A stretch of DNA of 64,000 nucleotides from Paracyclopina nana (lineage: Eukaryota > Arthropoda > Copepoda > Cyclopoida > Cyclopettidae), in the NCBI GenBank assembly GCA_019096065.1, contig JAGUCH010000006.1, positions 6,716,001-6,780,000 on the forward strand, in the 5' to 3' direction. The position numbers and the translations under genes were made by a program. This document shows, piece after piece, positions 1 through 13,020 of this stretch; position 1 is the first letter of the stretch; each line of letters begins with the position of its first letter. The notes beneath the pieces were generated by a model. It made no database searches and was not told the origin of the DNA. It worked only from the letters and a program-made list of their open reading frames with translations.

Positions 1-74
1 CATGGACTTGAGTCATGGACTTGAGTCATGGACTTGAGTCATGGACTTGAGTCATGGACTTGAGTCATGGACTT
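1..74. repeat. 13-bp minisatellite (catggacttgagt)n, cut by window start
   Basis: Five full copies of catggacttgagt and part of a sixth. The array probably continues to the left of the window. Each unit junction contains the word TGAGTCA. Confidence 0.95.
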
Positions 75-204
75 AAGAAGACTTGAAAGGAGCAAAATGC
101 ACTTCAACAGACTCAAATCGTTCTACGTGGATGATTGACTAAAGAAGCCGAAATTCACTTAAGTGCTTAAAATTGAATTGAAAATGGACTTAAATCTAAG
201 TCGA

Positions 205-815
205 TTGTACTGTTCAAGTTCGAATCCGCAAAATATCGAAAGGTAAAAGTTCGAAAAGTGAAATTTCGATCTGCAAAACTTCGTTACGTAAAACTTTCCG
301 ACCACCTACCTAGCCTAAAACATGAGAAGCTGATTCTAATCTAAATAAAGCTTTAATTTCATATTTATATTGAGATCAATCTTATTTGCTATGTTTCTAC
401 ATCCAAGATTGTTTCCCAAAGGAAAAATGGGCAAGTTTAAATTGGAATTATGGTCCTTTTTGACTAAAATTGCCTATTTTTACTATAATTACTCAATTTT
501 TTAAAGGATTACTTCATGGCAGTTAAACGGAATGGCTTTAAATCTAAAAACACAAGTCACTTAATATCAAGATGTCATAGTCCTGATGTTATGCATAAGT
601 AAAAAGAGTAACCATTTAAAATAATTCATTTGGAACAGTTTAAGGGGGATTTTTACTGAGTAAATATTTTTTCATTATCAGTTTTAGTAGTAGTTGCAAC
701 AATGATCGAATTTTTGCGGATTGGAACTTTACCTTTCAAACTTTAAACCTATCGAACTTTTGAGGATTCGAACTTCGACCTGTCGAACTTTTGCGGATTC
801 GAATCTGAACAGATA
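205..815. repeat. Diverged inverted repeat (possible old fold-back element)
   Basis: The word ttcgaatccgcaaaa at 219-233 recurs as its exact reverse complement at 789-803. Flanking stretches (about 205-300 and 700-815) also match imperfectly in inverted orientation, with variants of ttcgaa(a)gg and aaagttcga. The loop between them is AT-rich and shows no gene. No target duplication could be defined. Confidence 0.5.
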
Positions 816-1139
816 TACCTCTAAGTCATTACATATAGAGTCAATTGTCAAAGTGGATTCTAAGAAAAAAAAGGCCACTTTTTCTGAGGTGAAGTGTATT
901 TAAAAAAAGGAGAAGATTTGCTTCATCACCCTGTGCGTTGATGATGCAGTTGTAGTATTCGAAGTACGTGCTACTCCTATATCTGAGTTAGAAGGAGCAA
1001 TTTTGTTTTAATGAGAGATTTCCTGTATGATACTCTCCTACTAATAATGTAACAGTGAGTTGAAATAAGGCCAAACAGGTCTAAATAATCATGTTAGTCT
1101 TATGCTTGCTTTTATTTTTTCCAATTACTTGCCAACTGA

Positions 1140-1475
1140 CTAGAAATTGTCAAAACTACCAATTTTGCCAAAAGTTGTCACAAACCACCAATTTTGTGAA
1201 AAGCTACCAAATATTGTCAAAAACTGCCAAATATTTTCAACTACAACCAAATATTGTGAAAAGGTGCTAGAAATTGCCAAAAACCACCAAAATTATCAAA
1301 AGCTGACAGATTTTCTCCAAAACAGCCAAATGTAGTCAATAACAGCCAAATGTTGTCAAAAACAGCCAAATGTAGTCAAAAACAGCCAAAAGTTGTCAAA
1401 AGCTGCTAAATATAGTCAAATATAGCCTAATGTAGCCAAAAACTGCCTAATAATGCCTAAAACTGCCAAATACTG
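1140..1475. repeat. Degenerate 18-20 bp minisatellite, gccaaatattgtcaaaa type
   Basis: Repeats of the form (a)aaactgccaaatattgtc, with substitutions in nearly every copy. The short open frame over it is a by-product of the repeat. Confidence 0.85.
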
Positions 1476-1682
1476 TCTTTTATATGATGGAAAGTAATTT
1501 TCGCATGTATAATTCAGTTTACCAATTTGTCTCAGTTCATATTACTACACATATATAAAGGCTCTGACGTTTAACTTTATCAAGTGACACACATTATAAA
1601 GTATTTTATAAGGTGTGTTGCTCCTCTGTTTGACCAGATATTGTCCAAGAAGTAAATCCCATTGCAGAAAAAAGGAGAAAAA

Positions 1683-1757
1683 TGCCTTGCATGGGGATCG
1701 AACCCTGATCATCTAGATTAGGAATCCGACGCTCTACTGACTGAGCTACCACTACAG
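1683..1757 (-). tRNA. tRNA-like sequence, probable pseudogene or SINE head
   Basis: On the minus strand there is a good A box (tagctcagtcagtagagc) and a perfect B box (ggttcgatccc) at normal spacing. The loop would give anticodon CCT (Arg). The acceptor arms do not pair, and the anticodon and T stems each carry mismatches, so a functional tRNA is unlikely. A tRNA-derived SINE or a tRNA pseudogene fits better. Confidence 0.55.
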
Positions 1758-1759
1758 AT

Positions 1760-2795
1760 AGAAAAGATTGTTGTTAGAATTCCTTTTTATTCTTCTTCTA
1801 AGCTGAGCAAAGCTTAGCAGAGGAGTAGAGTCTCTATCAGAGATACCAGATAAAACTTGATCTAACACATCTTTTAGCTTCAAAAAGTGCCAAATTAAAA
1901 ATGCACACTTTTTAAGTGATTCATTAACACTTTCGGCTACTCTTGCACTACTGAGGGCCTCTCAACCCAAGCCCTCAAAGTAATGGATCAAATGTTAAGT
2001 CAAGATTGCCTGGTCTGGTAACTTCATTAACATTTGAAAATTACTTTCCATCATATAAAATCGTATATATATGTAAACAAATTATAAAACAGGCTTACAA
2101 AATGTCTGAGCTCATTTTACAAAGTAAAAATCTCGTAGCATTACTTGGCTCTCGCAAGCTCGAGCCCGCAAAGTTGCCACTCGATTTTTACTTTACAAAA
2201 TTTGCTCAGCTATTTTATTAGCTTGTTTTATAAATTGTTTACATATATAAATAGATATAAGTCATGATCTTCTTTCAATTGCCAGAACTGTTTATAATTG
2301 GCATAAACTTCCCTAAATTGTCAAATCGTGCACAAATTTGCATATTAACTTTTTTAGCCTAGCAAACAATCTTCAATTTTTGGCCCTGGGGAAACCATTC
2401 ATGATTTTGTGATGTTTTTTTCGGTTGACATCAATTTGAGTAGTTTGGCAGTAAACTATACAGTAATTTGGGCCAGTCGTTTTGTTGTTGACCAGTTTTC
2501 CTCTTCTCTTCTTGAGTTTTAATAATGTTGCTCCTCCATTGGCGCCACGGGGATTTCTGTGGACAACTCGCACACAAAAATTATTCTTATTATTATTATC
2601 ATTGTTGCTATTGCGCTCGCGGGCTGAAAAGAAAATCCAGTTGTTGTAAACAACAAACTTGGGCTGCTGCAAAATAACCTGATCGTAAGCAAAGCATACA
2701 TCTTGTTTAAAAGGGTAAACGGCCCTTCTCATCTGCTGAATTTTAAATATCAAAGCTTTCTTTGCTTCCTTAAGTTTGGCCTAACAGTAAAAAAC
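1760..2795. other. Non-repetitive AT-rich DNA, no gene recognised
   Basis: Only short overlapping frames on both strands, without recognisable domains or convincing splice structure. Confidence 0.5.
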
Positions 2796-2796
2796 A

Positions 2797-3375
2797 TAGA
2801 GTTTTTAATGAAATTTAGAGGTTTTTGTGAAACGTAGATTTTTTTGTGAAATGAAGAGTTTTTTTGTGAAATGCAGTTTTTTAAATGTAGAGTTTTTGTG
2901 AAATGTATAGTTTTTGTGAATTGAAGAGTTTTTTGTGAAATGTAGAGTTTTTGTGAAATGTAGAGTTTTTTAAAATGCAGAGCATTTTTTTAAATGTAGA
3001 GTTTTTGTGAATTGTAGAGTTTTTGTGAAATGAAGAGTTTTTGGTGAAATGTAGAGTTTTTGTGAAATGTAGAGTTTTTTAAAATGCAGAGCTTTTTGTG
3101 AAATGTTGAGTTATAATACTATGTTAAGTGTAGAGTTTTCGTGAAATGTAGATCTAATTTAAGTGGAATTAATAGTTTTAGTTAAATGTAGAATGTTAGT
3201 GGAATGTAGAGTTTTTGTGAAATGTTGATTTTTTGTTAAGTGTTTGTATATAGATTTAGATCTTTACCTTTAAGATATTTGTTTTGAGTTCTTAGTGAAA
3301 TGATTAGCTTTACTAGAATGTTGATTGTAAGGAAATGTAGATTTTTTTGTGAAATAGTGTTTCTGTAAACTTTTT
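2797..3375. repeat. 18-bp minisatellite (gtagagtttttgtgaaat)n
   Basis: Many copies, well ordered between about 2830 and 3110. They become degenerate to the right, with variable T-run lengths. Confidence 0.9.
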
Positions 3376-3825
3376 ACTAGCTTTAGTAGAGACTCCACGT
3401 TCATAAATGGATTTTTTATTTTAACCCTGGCCGCATGAATTGTGAATTTAATATTTTACTGTAGATGAGTGGGGCCGCTTGTTTGACTGATCTGACCATG
3501 GTCACCTTTCGGCTAAGCCAGTTAAAATCCTTTTTGATCCTCCTTCTCCCAAATTTTGGCCAGTTTCCCAATGCAACAAAAGCCAAAATATTTCAGATGC
3601 TCAGCCACAAAAGCTTATTTTTTTCCCTTCAAAAAAAAATCTGAGATCAGAATAAAGGAAAAAAATACTAGAAATGACCAAAAGTGAGTTTCTTCACTTA
3701 CTATTTATTTTTCAGCCCTTTATCTGCTTGGTGAAAGCCAAAGAATGCGCGGAATTTCTTGCTAAAATTGTGTGCACACAGAAAATGCACAAGGGGGAAA
3801 CATGAGAATAATTTTGAATTTGTCT
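3376..3825. other. No gene recognised
   Basis: AT-rich sequence between two arrays. Short frames on both strands, none with a recognisable product. Confidence 0.4.
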
Positions 3826-4435
3826 CAGTACTCAGCTTTGCTAATTCTGAGCATCTGCTTTTGCCGATTTTTTGGCTAACCATTCTCAATCAATGCTCAG
3901 CTTTGTGTAAACTCAGTTTTGAGCGTTTTCAGTTTACCCTAAATTATGCACTCAGCAGCGGACTCAGCACTCGATTCTGAGCTCTCTCAGTTCTCAGTTT
4001 GGCTTACTTAGCTCACTTCTGACTCAGCTCTCAGCTTTCTATGTCCACTCAATTTACTCAGCATTCAGATGACTCAGCTCACAGCTTACTCAGCTCTCAG
4101 CTTACTCTGCTCTCAGCTTACTAGCTCTCAGCTTACTCAGCTCTCTGATCACGCAGCTGAGAATTAAGGTAGTTCTCAGCATACTCAGCTTTCAGCTTTT
4201 TCAATTCCATGTTTTAGGTTTGCTCAGTTTCTTCAGCTCAGCAAAAAAGTTGTTCCTGTTCAGCTCAAAACTGAGAACTCAGCTAACACAGTCATCAGTG
4301 CTCAGCTTGCTCAATACTCAGCTCTCAGGTGGCAAAGTTTCTTTTTTCACTGGTAACTCTTCTTTCAAAGAGGAACTCAGTAGTTTGTCTCTTTTCTCTC
4401 AGTTTTGCATGCTGGTTGTTACAAAGCAGGGGGAA
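3826..4435. repeat. CTCAG-rich degenerate minisatellite
   Basis: Repeats of the actcagctctcagctt type, clearest at 4010-4200. Irregular spacing on both sides. Confidence 0.8.
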
Positions 4436-4779
4436 AAATGAGATCTATTGTATTTCCCCTTTTTTGTAGTTGGTTTGGTCAAGCATGGCAGCAAATTTAG
4501 GCGTTATTTTCCTTTTTGTGTGTGTAGTGTACCATCTGCACTCGGTTATAAGGGGAGAGCAGGCAGAGATCCATGTCCAAGGCTTTAGGTTGTCAGGCAC
4601 CATTCGCTTCACTGGCTTCAATACCAAATTCATGCCAGAGCACAAACTTGAGGATTTTGCCACTCGGTTCTGCTATAGAGAAGCACTGTGTAATACCTGG
4701 GAATACACAAGAAAACTTTGCAAGCTTACAAACTTCAACCTCGGTCATTTCATTCCACAGAAATGAGCAAGCGACGAAT

Positions 4780-5720
4780 GCTGAGCACAATAAGCGTTGA
4801 GCACAATGAGCGCAATAACTAATGAGCACGATGAACACTAAGTACGTTGAGTGTTGAGAGCAATGAGTGCTGAGTACCTTGAGAGCTGAGCACAATGAAA
4901 ACTGAGCACCATGATGAACCCTAAGTACAATAATTGCTGAGCGCAAAAAGTGATGAGCACATTAAGTGTTGAGCGCAATAAGTGTTGAGCACAATAAGTG
5001 CTGAGCACAATTAGTGTTGAGCACAATTAGTGTTGAGCACATTAAGTGCTGAGCGCAGTAGATGCTGAGTGTAGAAGGTGCTGAGCGCAGTACGGTCTGA
5101 GTTCAGAAGGTGCAGAGCGTAATAGGTGTAGAGCGAAGTAGGTGCTGATCGCAGCAGCATTGAGCGCATCAGTGCCAGCAACTGTGTGTATTAAGTGCTG
5201 ATTGCAGTGTGTTCTGAGCATTGTAAGAGCTGAGCACAGTGTGTTCTGATCGTAGCATGTTAGGAGCACAGTATGTTCTGATTAGTAAGTGTTGAATGCA
5301 GTGTGTTCTTAGCAGATTATGTTCTGAGCACATGATGTTCTGAGCACATGATGTTCTGAGCACATGATGTTCTGAGCTTAGTTTGTTCTGAGCACAGTAT
5401 GTTATGAATACAGTATGTGCATGCATAATATTTCCTAAGCAGAGTATGTTCTGAGCACAGTGTGTTCTGAATACAATGTACTCTGAGCACAATGAGTGCC
5501 AGTGCGCTCACTGATTGCAAAGGTTAATGAGTTTTGAGCACAATCCTTGATTAGCTCTGTGAGTCTTTTTCGCCTGACCATACTGAGTACTGAGCGCACT
5601 GAGAGTAGTGAACCTACTGAGCAGACTGAGCTCACTGAATGCTCATAGTTTTGATCATGGTGAGCACAAATTAAGTGTGCTTAGCACTGAGCTTTGAAAG
5701 TTGAGCACATTTTTCATAGT
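4780..5720. repeat. About 18-bp minisatellite, gctgagcacaataagtgt type
   Basis: Dozens of copies of tgagcacaataagtgc-like units. They shift to agcacagtatgttctgag-like units after about 5160. The minus-strand frames with repeated Cys-Ala-Gln text are by-products of the 18-bp unit. Confidence 0.9.
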
Positions 5721-6044
5721 ACATTCATTTTGTCTAATTAATTCATTGATTTCGACTTTTCTTTTTAGTTTTGGTTTAGTTTAAGTTTGGTGTTTTTTCA
5801 TTTGCGGGGACCTTTTTTGTTGGCTTGTCCCCCATAGTGCATTCCAGTGTGTAGTTGTCAGTCAAATAATGCCACCATCAGATTTCAAAAGGAAATTCCA
5901 GCGAGGTGAAAAAAATTATCCTGACCTCAAAAAAGGCAATGAAGCAAAAAGCATCTTTTTTTCCAGCCTTCGCACATTAATCATTGCCAAATTGTTGACT
6001 GTTATTTATGCCCTTTTTACCCTTTAACAGCAGCCTTAAAAAAT
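5721..6044. other. No gene recognised
   Basis: Unique AT-rich spacer between two arrays. Nothing recognisable on either strand. Confidence 0.4.
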
Positions 6045-6385
6045 CACCACAACTGAGAGTCTCAGTAAAAACTGAGGATCTCTGCAAAGCCTTAGATTCT
6101 CGACAAAAATGGAGTTCTACAGTCAAATTTTGTTTTCATTTAAAACTGATGATCTTAGCATATACGTTGCTTCTCAGCAATAACTGAGAGTCTCATTAAA
6201 AACTGAGTTTCTCAGTGAAAACCGAGAATCTCAGCAAATATTCATATTTCAAATACACAGGTTCGCAGCACAAACTGAGCTAATATGTAGTTTCTCAAAA
6301 GATGCTCAGTTACTCAGGAAAAAATGAGCTTCTCAGCAAAATCTGAGTTTCTCAGCAAAAACTGAGTGACTATGCAATTTTGCTG
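6045..6385. repeat. Degenerate repeat, tctcagtaaaaactgag type
   Basis: Irregular repeats carrying CTCAG and its complement CTGAG around an A-rich centre, so individual units are weak palindromes. Confidence 0.75.
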
Positions 6386-6689
6386 AGTTGGTGCTCTCAC
6401 CCAATTTTAAAGTCTTGCGATTTTTTTCGCGGTAAATACGAGTAGTAGCACATGGATCAAAGTTCAGTCTATGATCTGAAGTTGGTAATTTCACGCCTGC
6501 CCAGCCAAATTCCCTGGTGAGCTCAGCCATGCGTTACTTTTAGCTGCATTGTTTCACTTTGACATGTCGAAAACCAACTCACATGTGATCAACTGTCACC
6601 TTCAGCATTTAATGATTTTTCTATAAATGATCATGTTGCAATCCACCAATCATTATTGCACATGCTGTATTTTTATTTGTTTTTCATGT

Positions 6690-7515
6690 GGTAATGACTC
6701 TTAAGAGTCTCAGTTGCTGGTCTTTGGAACTCAGCGGTGATTCTCAAGAGTCTCAACGATGACTAAAAGATTCTCAGTAACTGGCCTTATGAATCTCAGC
6801 TATGAGTCATAAGATTCTCAGCTATGAGTCTTAAGATTCTCAGCGACGAGTCTTAAGATTCTCAGCGACGAGTCTCAGGAGTCTCAGCAATGAGTCTCAA
6901 GAGTCTCAGCAATGAGTCTCAAGAGTCTCAGCAATGAGTCTCAAGAGTCTCAGCAATGAGTCTCAAGAGTCTCAGCAATGAGTCTCAAGAGTCTCAGCAA
7001 CGAGTCTCAAGAGTCTCAGCAACGAGTCTCAAGAGTCTCAGCAACGAGTCTCAAGAGTCTCAGCAATGAGTCTCAAGAGTCTCAGCAATGAGTCTCAAGA
7101 GTCTCAGCAATGAGTCTCAAGAGTCTCAACAATGAGTCTCAAGAGTCTCAGCAATGAGTCTCAAGAGTCTTAGCAATGAGTCTCAAGAGTCTCAGCAATG
7201 AGTCTCAAGAGTCTCAGCAATGAGTCTCAAGAGTCTCAGCAATGAGTCTCAAGAGTCTTAGCAATGAGTCTCAAGAGTCTCAGCAACGAGTCTCAAGAGT
7301 CTCAGCAACGAGTCACAAGAGTCTCAGCAACGAGTCTCAAGAGTCTCAGCAACGAGTCTCAAGAGTCTCAGCAACGAGTCTCAAGAGTCTCAGCAACGAG
7401 TCTCAAGAGTCTCAGCAATGAGTCTCAAGAGTCTCAGCAATGAGTCTCAAGAGTCTCAGCAAAGAGTCTCACTGTTGAGTTTCAATTGTCTCAGCGATGG
7501 TTCTATAGAGTCTCA
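6690..7515. repeat. 22-bp minisatellite, gagtctcaagag / tctcagcaat
   Basis: About 30 copies with a strict 22 bp period (for example 6914 to 6936). Two interleaved variants differ at one site, caatgag versus caacgag, and occur in blocks, as expected of segmental amplification within the array. The left edge (6700-6890) is degenerate. Confidence 0.95.
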
Positions 7516-8820
7516 GCAAAGAGTCTACTGAGCCCTTTTAAAAGCAGTTTATAGCTATTGTTACAGTTTTAAAAACGATTCTCATCAAAATGAGTCTCAG
7601 GAATGAGTCCCAGGAGCTCGAATTGGAGGCTCAGCCCTAAGCTGAACGATATAGGAAAATTATGCAATTCAAGCCTGAGACTGTAGTAGCAGCATAATTT
7701 TCCCTCCCTAAGCAAAATTTGGAGTCTTTTTATTGTATTACTGCAGTGACGCTAAACTGTCAAGATTAACATTCCATTCGGAAATGGGCTCAAGATAATC
7801 CCCCCGAATTAAAAAAAGTCTTTTTGATTAAATTCCAACTCGCCTTTTTTCCATATCAAATTCTCGTTCTTGCTTATTCCCACATGTTGATAAAATCTCT
7901 TGTTATTCTTTTAGCTTACTTATTTTAGTTGCTAATTGGGCAAAAAAGCGTTTCCTGCTCTATCATCTTAAGACAATTTGATTGTGCCTTCTTTTAAAAA
8001 GAAAGAACAAGAATTTGTGTAAAAGCATTTTTTGAAATAAACTTTTCAATTTCCTTTTAAGGAAAATGAAGTTTCATTGCTGGGTTTTGTTTCCCACATA
8101 AATCAATTATTTTTGTGATTTACTTCTCTTTCCAAAGAAAACTTTGGAAAATTAAAGATTGAAAGATGTGAGCAAATTTTGGTCAAATAATTTGAATTTT
8201 ACAAAATTACCAAGGGCCAAAATGCTTAAAAACACCAATATAGCAAACAGTGCAAGCTTAATTTTAAAAGTTCCTAAAACCAAAATAATTTTGCATTTCA
8301 TCTTTATTTTAGAAAAGTGATTTATGAATTGGTTTTTTTCATCCAAATATTTTTCATTGAACAAAAATATTTTTTTTTAAGTATGCGCGTTAGACACGAA
8401 AAAATCCACTGTGCGTGCATCTGGGCAAACTTCTCACGCCATGCGCATTTGGTAGCACACATCGCACAGTGGTCTTATTTCCGCTTTTATGGTTAGAAAC
8501 CCCAAAACCTCGGTGACCGCAAACCAGCGACTGCTGCCACCAAATAATCCACAGCATTCTAATGCCAAAAACTTCTTTTACTCAAGGAATTCACTCTTGT
8601 CGATCCTTTAAACTTTCATGATGGCGCGAATGTTCGGTCTACTAGCTTAAGATCTACACCAGGCTTTTTCTACTTAAGATCTATTTTTAGATTTAAAGTT
8701 AATTTTTAATAGATCTAAGTTCAGCTTTGCTGAGTGGGTCTAACTTGGTCCGAATCAATTTTCGGTTGATCTTTGACAATTTTCAGTCATCGCTAAATCA
8801 ATTTTTAGACTGTAGATCTA
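7516..8820. other. Unique AT-rich DNA; two copies of the CCACTGTG dispersed word
   Basis: No gene recognised. The word aaaatccactgtgc is at 8401-8414 and its complement-like form gcacagtggtcttattt at 8464-8480, both near gcgcat or gtgcatc text. Confidence 0.5.
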
Positions 8821-9055
8821 AGGTGTGATCTTGATCAAAATATATCTTGATCAAAATATATCTTGATCAAAATATATCTTGATCAAAATATATCTTGATC
8901 AAATTAGATCTTGGTCAAAATAGATCTTGATTATAATAGATCTTGATCAAAGTAGATCTTGATCAAAGTAGATCTTGATCAAAGTAGATCTTGATCAAAG
9001 TAGATCTTATTCAAAGTAGATCTAGATCAAAGTGGATCTTGATCTGAAGCTGCAT
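8821..9055. repeat. 16-bp minisatellite (cttgatcaaaatatat / cttgatcaaagtagat)n
   Basis: About 14 copies with a 16 bp period, in a left variant (aatatat) and a right variant (agtagat). Every unit carries TTGATCAA, a perfect 8-bp palindrome. Confidence 0.95.
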
Positions 9056-9880
9056 TCATCAGAATAATTGGATCAAAAAGAGGTTATTCAAATGTGATCT
9101 AACAAATTATTAGTGGAAGAATGGCCGCGTAGATTAAAATCGATCTAAAATAATGTGTTGGTCTTGGAATTGAGTAGATCCAAATTCGATTCAAATTGGG
9201 CAGGCCAGCTTTACAGACTCGATGGCGATGCATTGCATTTGTAGTACACTTTGGGGGCCATAAACATGTCAGACTCCGGAATTTACTGCCGCGCAAGAGG
9301 ACGAGGCACAAAAAAACCCTTTCGTTTTTCCCGTACACACATACACGAAAAAAAACCCTACGTAGCATACAACAACAAAGGTCTCCATGTCAACTTTGAG
9401 TCGATCCAAGCGAAAAATGTGTCGATCCAAATCATGATCTCGTGCAAAAGTTCAATCTAGAAAAAAATTAAGTTTCGAACTTAGTTCCAGTAGATCTTAA
9501 TATGAAAATGACGATTTCTTAGCTATTTAAGGCTAATTTAAGATCTAAGTATGTTCACTTTGAGAGTTTTCAAGTCCTGCTTAAGTCGAGCGAAAGCAAG
9601 CAAAATTTTAGGTTTTTAGAAAGATTTTCTTTCAGTTATTTTTGGGTCTCATGTTCTTTGTGCAAATAACATTTAAAGCATTTCTTCAACCGTTTCTGAC
9701 CCTAGCTCAAATAGAAGGTGAATTTTGCTGCAAAGGATTAAATTACAATTTTCTGTTTGCCGTCCTCCGTCTTCTGTCGTCAACTGAAATTCAATTTAAA
9801 AAGCAAAAACCGCGTGAGTCAGCAAAGTTCAATAACTGATGAAAAGCTAAATATTTTTTAAGATTCTTAAGTTATGACAG
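9056..9880. other. No gene recognised
   Basis: Overlapping short frames occur on both strands around 9100-9460. None shows a recognisable domain. Confidence 0.4.
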
Positions 9881-10672
9881 CCTTAAGTCATTTTTGAGTG
9901 ACTTAAGGTCTTTGTGCCTTAAAGTTATTCGAGTTAATTTTAAGTCTTGATTTAAAAATGAGTCATGAGTCAAGTCTTATAAATAATCTGTTTGCCTCAT
10001 GAGTCAAGACTTCAAGTCATCAAACTGATTGATGTGGTTAAGTCGTCATTCAATGGCTCAGTTTTTAAGTCAGATTCTAAGTCACTTTCATTTCTAAGTG
10101 ACTTTTTCGTTAAGACTTAAAATGCATAAAAAGTTACTCACAAATCTCATAACTTTCACAATTAAATTATGAGCTTATGGGTCAAGTTCATATCTTAAGT
10201 CATTTTAATGACTCATGAGTCAAGGCTTAATTCTTAAGAATGACTCATGAGTTAAGTCTTAATTCTTGTTAATGACTCGTGAGTCAATCTTCTTGAGAGT
10301 GAATCTTCTTGAGTCAATCTTCTTGAGTCAAAACCTTCTTGAGTCAAAACCTTCTTGAGTCAAAACCTTCTTGAGTCAAAACCTTCTTGAGTCAAAACCT
10401 TCTTGAGTCAAAACCTTCTTGAGTCAAAACCTTCTTGAGTCAAAACCTTCTTGAGTCAAAACCTTCTTGAGTCAAAACCTTCTTGAGTCAAAACCTTCTT
10501 GAGTCAAAACCTTCTTGAGTCAAAACCTTCTTGAGTCAAAACCTTCTTGAGTCAAAACCTTCTTGAGTCAAAACCTTCTTGAGTCAAAACCTTCTTGAGT
10601 CAAAACCTTCTTGAGTCAAAACCTTCTTGAGTCAAAACCTTCTTGAGTCAAAACCTTCTTGAGTCAATTTGT
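9881..10672. repeat. 16-bp minisatellite (gagtcaaaaccttctt)n with degenerate left flank
   Basis: Roughly 23 near-identical copies at 10300-10665. The left flank (9881-10300) is a loose field of gactcatgagtcaag words. Each unit contains TTGAGTCA. The high identity suggests recent amplification. Confidence 0.95.
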
Positions 10673-11013
10673 GGGTCAAGTGACTTAAGTAAACATGCAT
10701 ATTTCAGCAAATCTGTTTTTGTTTGAATCACACTGTAAACTTTGGCCAACACCTTTTTCATTGATGGCTATTTTTCGCAAAAAGTGATTGACGTTTTTGG
10801 ACAAATCAATATTTGAACGACTTCTTCTTATTCTCAGCTGCTCTTGTAACCACACACGCCCTCACCAAATCGGATTTTTTTCTTTTGTACCATAATGTCA
10901 CAGTTATTTTTAGTAAACCAAAACGGTCCTCCCACTACTTTGAAATTCCCAGTAATTTAACATTTTTTTCTTTTTGGCCCAGTTTTCATCAACATAAGTC
11001 AACCACATACTAA

Positions 11014-11235
11014 GGGCCAGTTCACCTGCTTATTATGGCCGTTATTTTGGCAAAATATTAGAGAGAAATACTGAGAAACTGAGGACTTTTATATTGGTGT
11101 AGGATGGCTTTTGGTACCAATAGACCGATTCTGGAGTCAAAATCTGAAAAATAATTTTACAAATACCAGATATTTGCAAATGTTATCATAATATCGCGCG
11201 TTATTTTGCTGATAATAATGCAGGTGAACAGGGCC
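11014..11235 (+). mobile_element. 222-bp Harbinger-like MITE, copy 1
   Basis: A 16-bp TIR with minor mismatches (GGGCCAGTTCACCTGC left, GGCCCTGTTCACCTGC as complement of the right end) is flanked by TAA at 11011-11013 and 11236-11238. A 3-bp TWA duplication with GGGCC-type ends is typical of PIF/Harbinger elements. There is no coding capacity. Two further copies of identical length lie at 29747 and 33180. Confidence 0.88.
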
Positions 11236-11237
11236 TA

Positions 11238-11745
11238 AGTCAATTCTCATTACGAGACAAGTCGCATAACTAGTCAAGTCTCATACCGAGTTAAATCTCA
11301 TACCGAGTCAACGACTCAAGTCTCATACTGAGTCAAGTCTCTCGTCTCATAACGAGTCAAGTCTCATTACGAGTCAAGTCTCATTACGAGTAAAGTCTCA
11401 TAACGAGTAAAGTCTCATAACGACTCAAGTCTCATAACGAGTAAAGTCTCATAACGACTCAAGTGTCATTACGACTCAAGTCTCATAACGAGTCAAGTCT
11501 CATACCGAGTCAAGTCTCATAACGAGTCAAGTCTCATAACGAGTCAAGTCTCATACCGAGTCAAGTCTCATAACGAGTCAAGTCTCATAACGAGTCAAGT
11601 CTCATAACGAGTCAAGTCTCATAACGAGTCAAGTCTCATAACGAGTCAAGTCTCATAACGAGTCAAGTGTCATTACGACTCAAGTCTCATGACCGAGTCA
11701 TGTCTCATTACGACTCAAGTCTCATGGAGAATCAAGTCTCATAGG
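11238..11745. repeat. 17-bp minisatellite (gagtcaagtctcataac)n
   Basis: About 28 copies with single-base variants (ataac, attac, ataccg). It starts directly at the right edge of the MITE. Confidence 0.95.
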
Positions 11746-12249
11746 CAATGTTTTCATCAACTTTCAATCATGAAAAGCCCATTTTCCGAGTCTTCTTTCA
11801 GCAGCAGTCGTGCTTTTCATACTAGAAGGGTCTTTGAACCTGTTTGTTGTAACTGGGTTGGAAAACTGACCGGCCAATTTTCTTATTTCTTAGCACAGTG
11901 AGCAAAACTGATCCCCGAGCACACTGGGCAATGCAGCTAATAAAAACCTCACTTTTTCAGAATACATATATCACATTTTTCATTATTATGTATTTCATAG
12001 TTTTTAGAATTGTTACATGTGTTAATTTAAAAAAGGTTTTTGTGGGCATTTTGCCCGCCTGTGCATCGAGGTGACCGAATGCTCAATGAAAATTTTTCTA
12101 GAGGTGCCGCCATTTTCTTCCACCTTACTTTGCTGCTGACCATCAAAAGTCCGACTTTTACTCTCATCAGGGGACCGAATTTTTCATTAACTCGTTTTTT
12201 CCTCCGAAACAAAGCGGCTATTTTTAGCTTGATTCTTGGAAATGCCTGA
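11746..12249. other. No gene recognised
   Basis: Unique spacer. Frames of about 70 codons on both strands at 12027-12254 overlap each other and have no recognisable product. Confidence 0.4.
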
Positions 12250-13020
12250 CTCAATAAAAAGTAGCTTCGAGCTCAGCTATTAGCTCAGTTGTGCTGGAGT
12301 TGAGCATAAAAATCTCAGCTCAGTTGAAATCATTGCAAAAGATAAGCTGAGTAATACTTAGTTCAGCTAAGCTCATTCTAGATCTAGTTAGGTTCAGCTC
12401 AGCTAAGTAAGGCTCAACTCAGTAGGGCTCAACTCATGTAAGCTTATTGAGCTCAGATAAGCTCAGCCCTGTTAAGATCGGCTCAGATATGCTCAATTTT
12501 GCTTAGTTCCACTCAGCTCAGCTTAGCTCAGTTTAGTTCAGCTCAGTTCCATTCTGCAAATTTCCGCTCTGCTCATTTCTTCTCAGCTCATTTCCACTCA
12601 GCTCAGTTCCGCTCAACTTAGTTCTGCTCAGCTCATTTCCTCTCAGCTCAGTTACATTCAGCTTATTTCCTCTGAGTTCATTCAGCTCAGTTGCCATTTG
12701 CTCTGTTAGATTCAGCTCAGTTCTGCTCAGCTCATTTCAGCTCATTCAGCTCAGTTCCGATAAGCTCTGTTTTGTTCAGCTTGGTTCAATTCAGCTCAGT
12801 TCAACTCAGCTAAGTTACGCTCTGCTCAGTTACATTCAGCTCAGTTATGCTCAGCTTTATTACTGTTAGCTCAGCGCCTCTCAGCTCAGTAACATTCAGC
12901 TCAGTTATGCTCAGCTGATTTACGCTCAGCTTAGCTCAGCTGATTTACGCTCAGCTTAGCTCAGCTCAGTTTCATTCAGTTATGCTCAGCTAAGCTCAGC
13001 TAGGCTCAGCTCTCATAAGT
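12250..13020. repeat. Degenerate CTCAG minisatellite (gctcagctcagtt type)
   Basis: A dense field of GCTCAG and CTCAGCT words, with unit length drifting around 12-24 bp. Best ordered at 12500-12990. Confidence 0.85.

Noticed and set aside
10300..10665. CRISPR-like regular repeat
   Set aside because: Units are contiguous with no variable spacers, and the context is eukaryotic.
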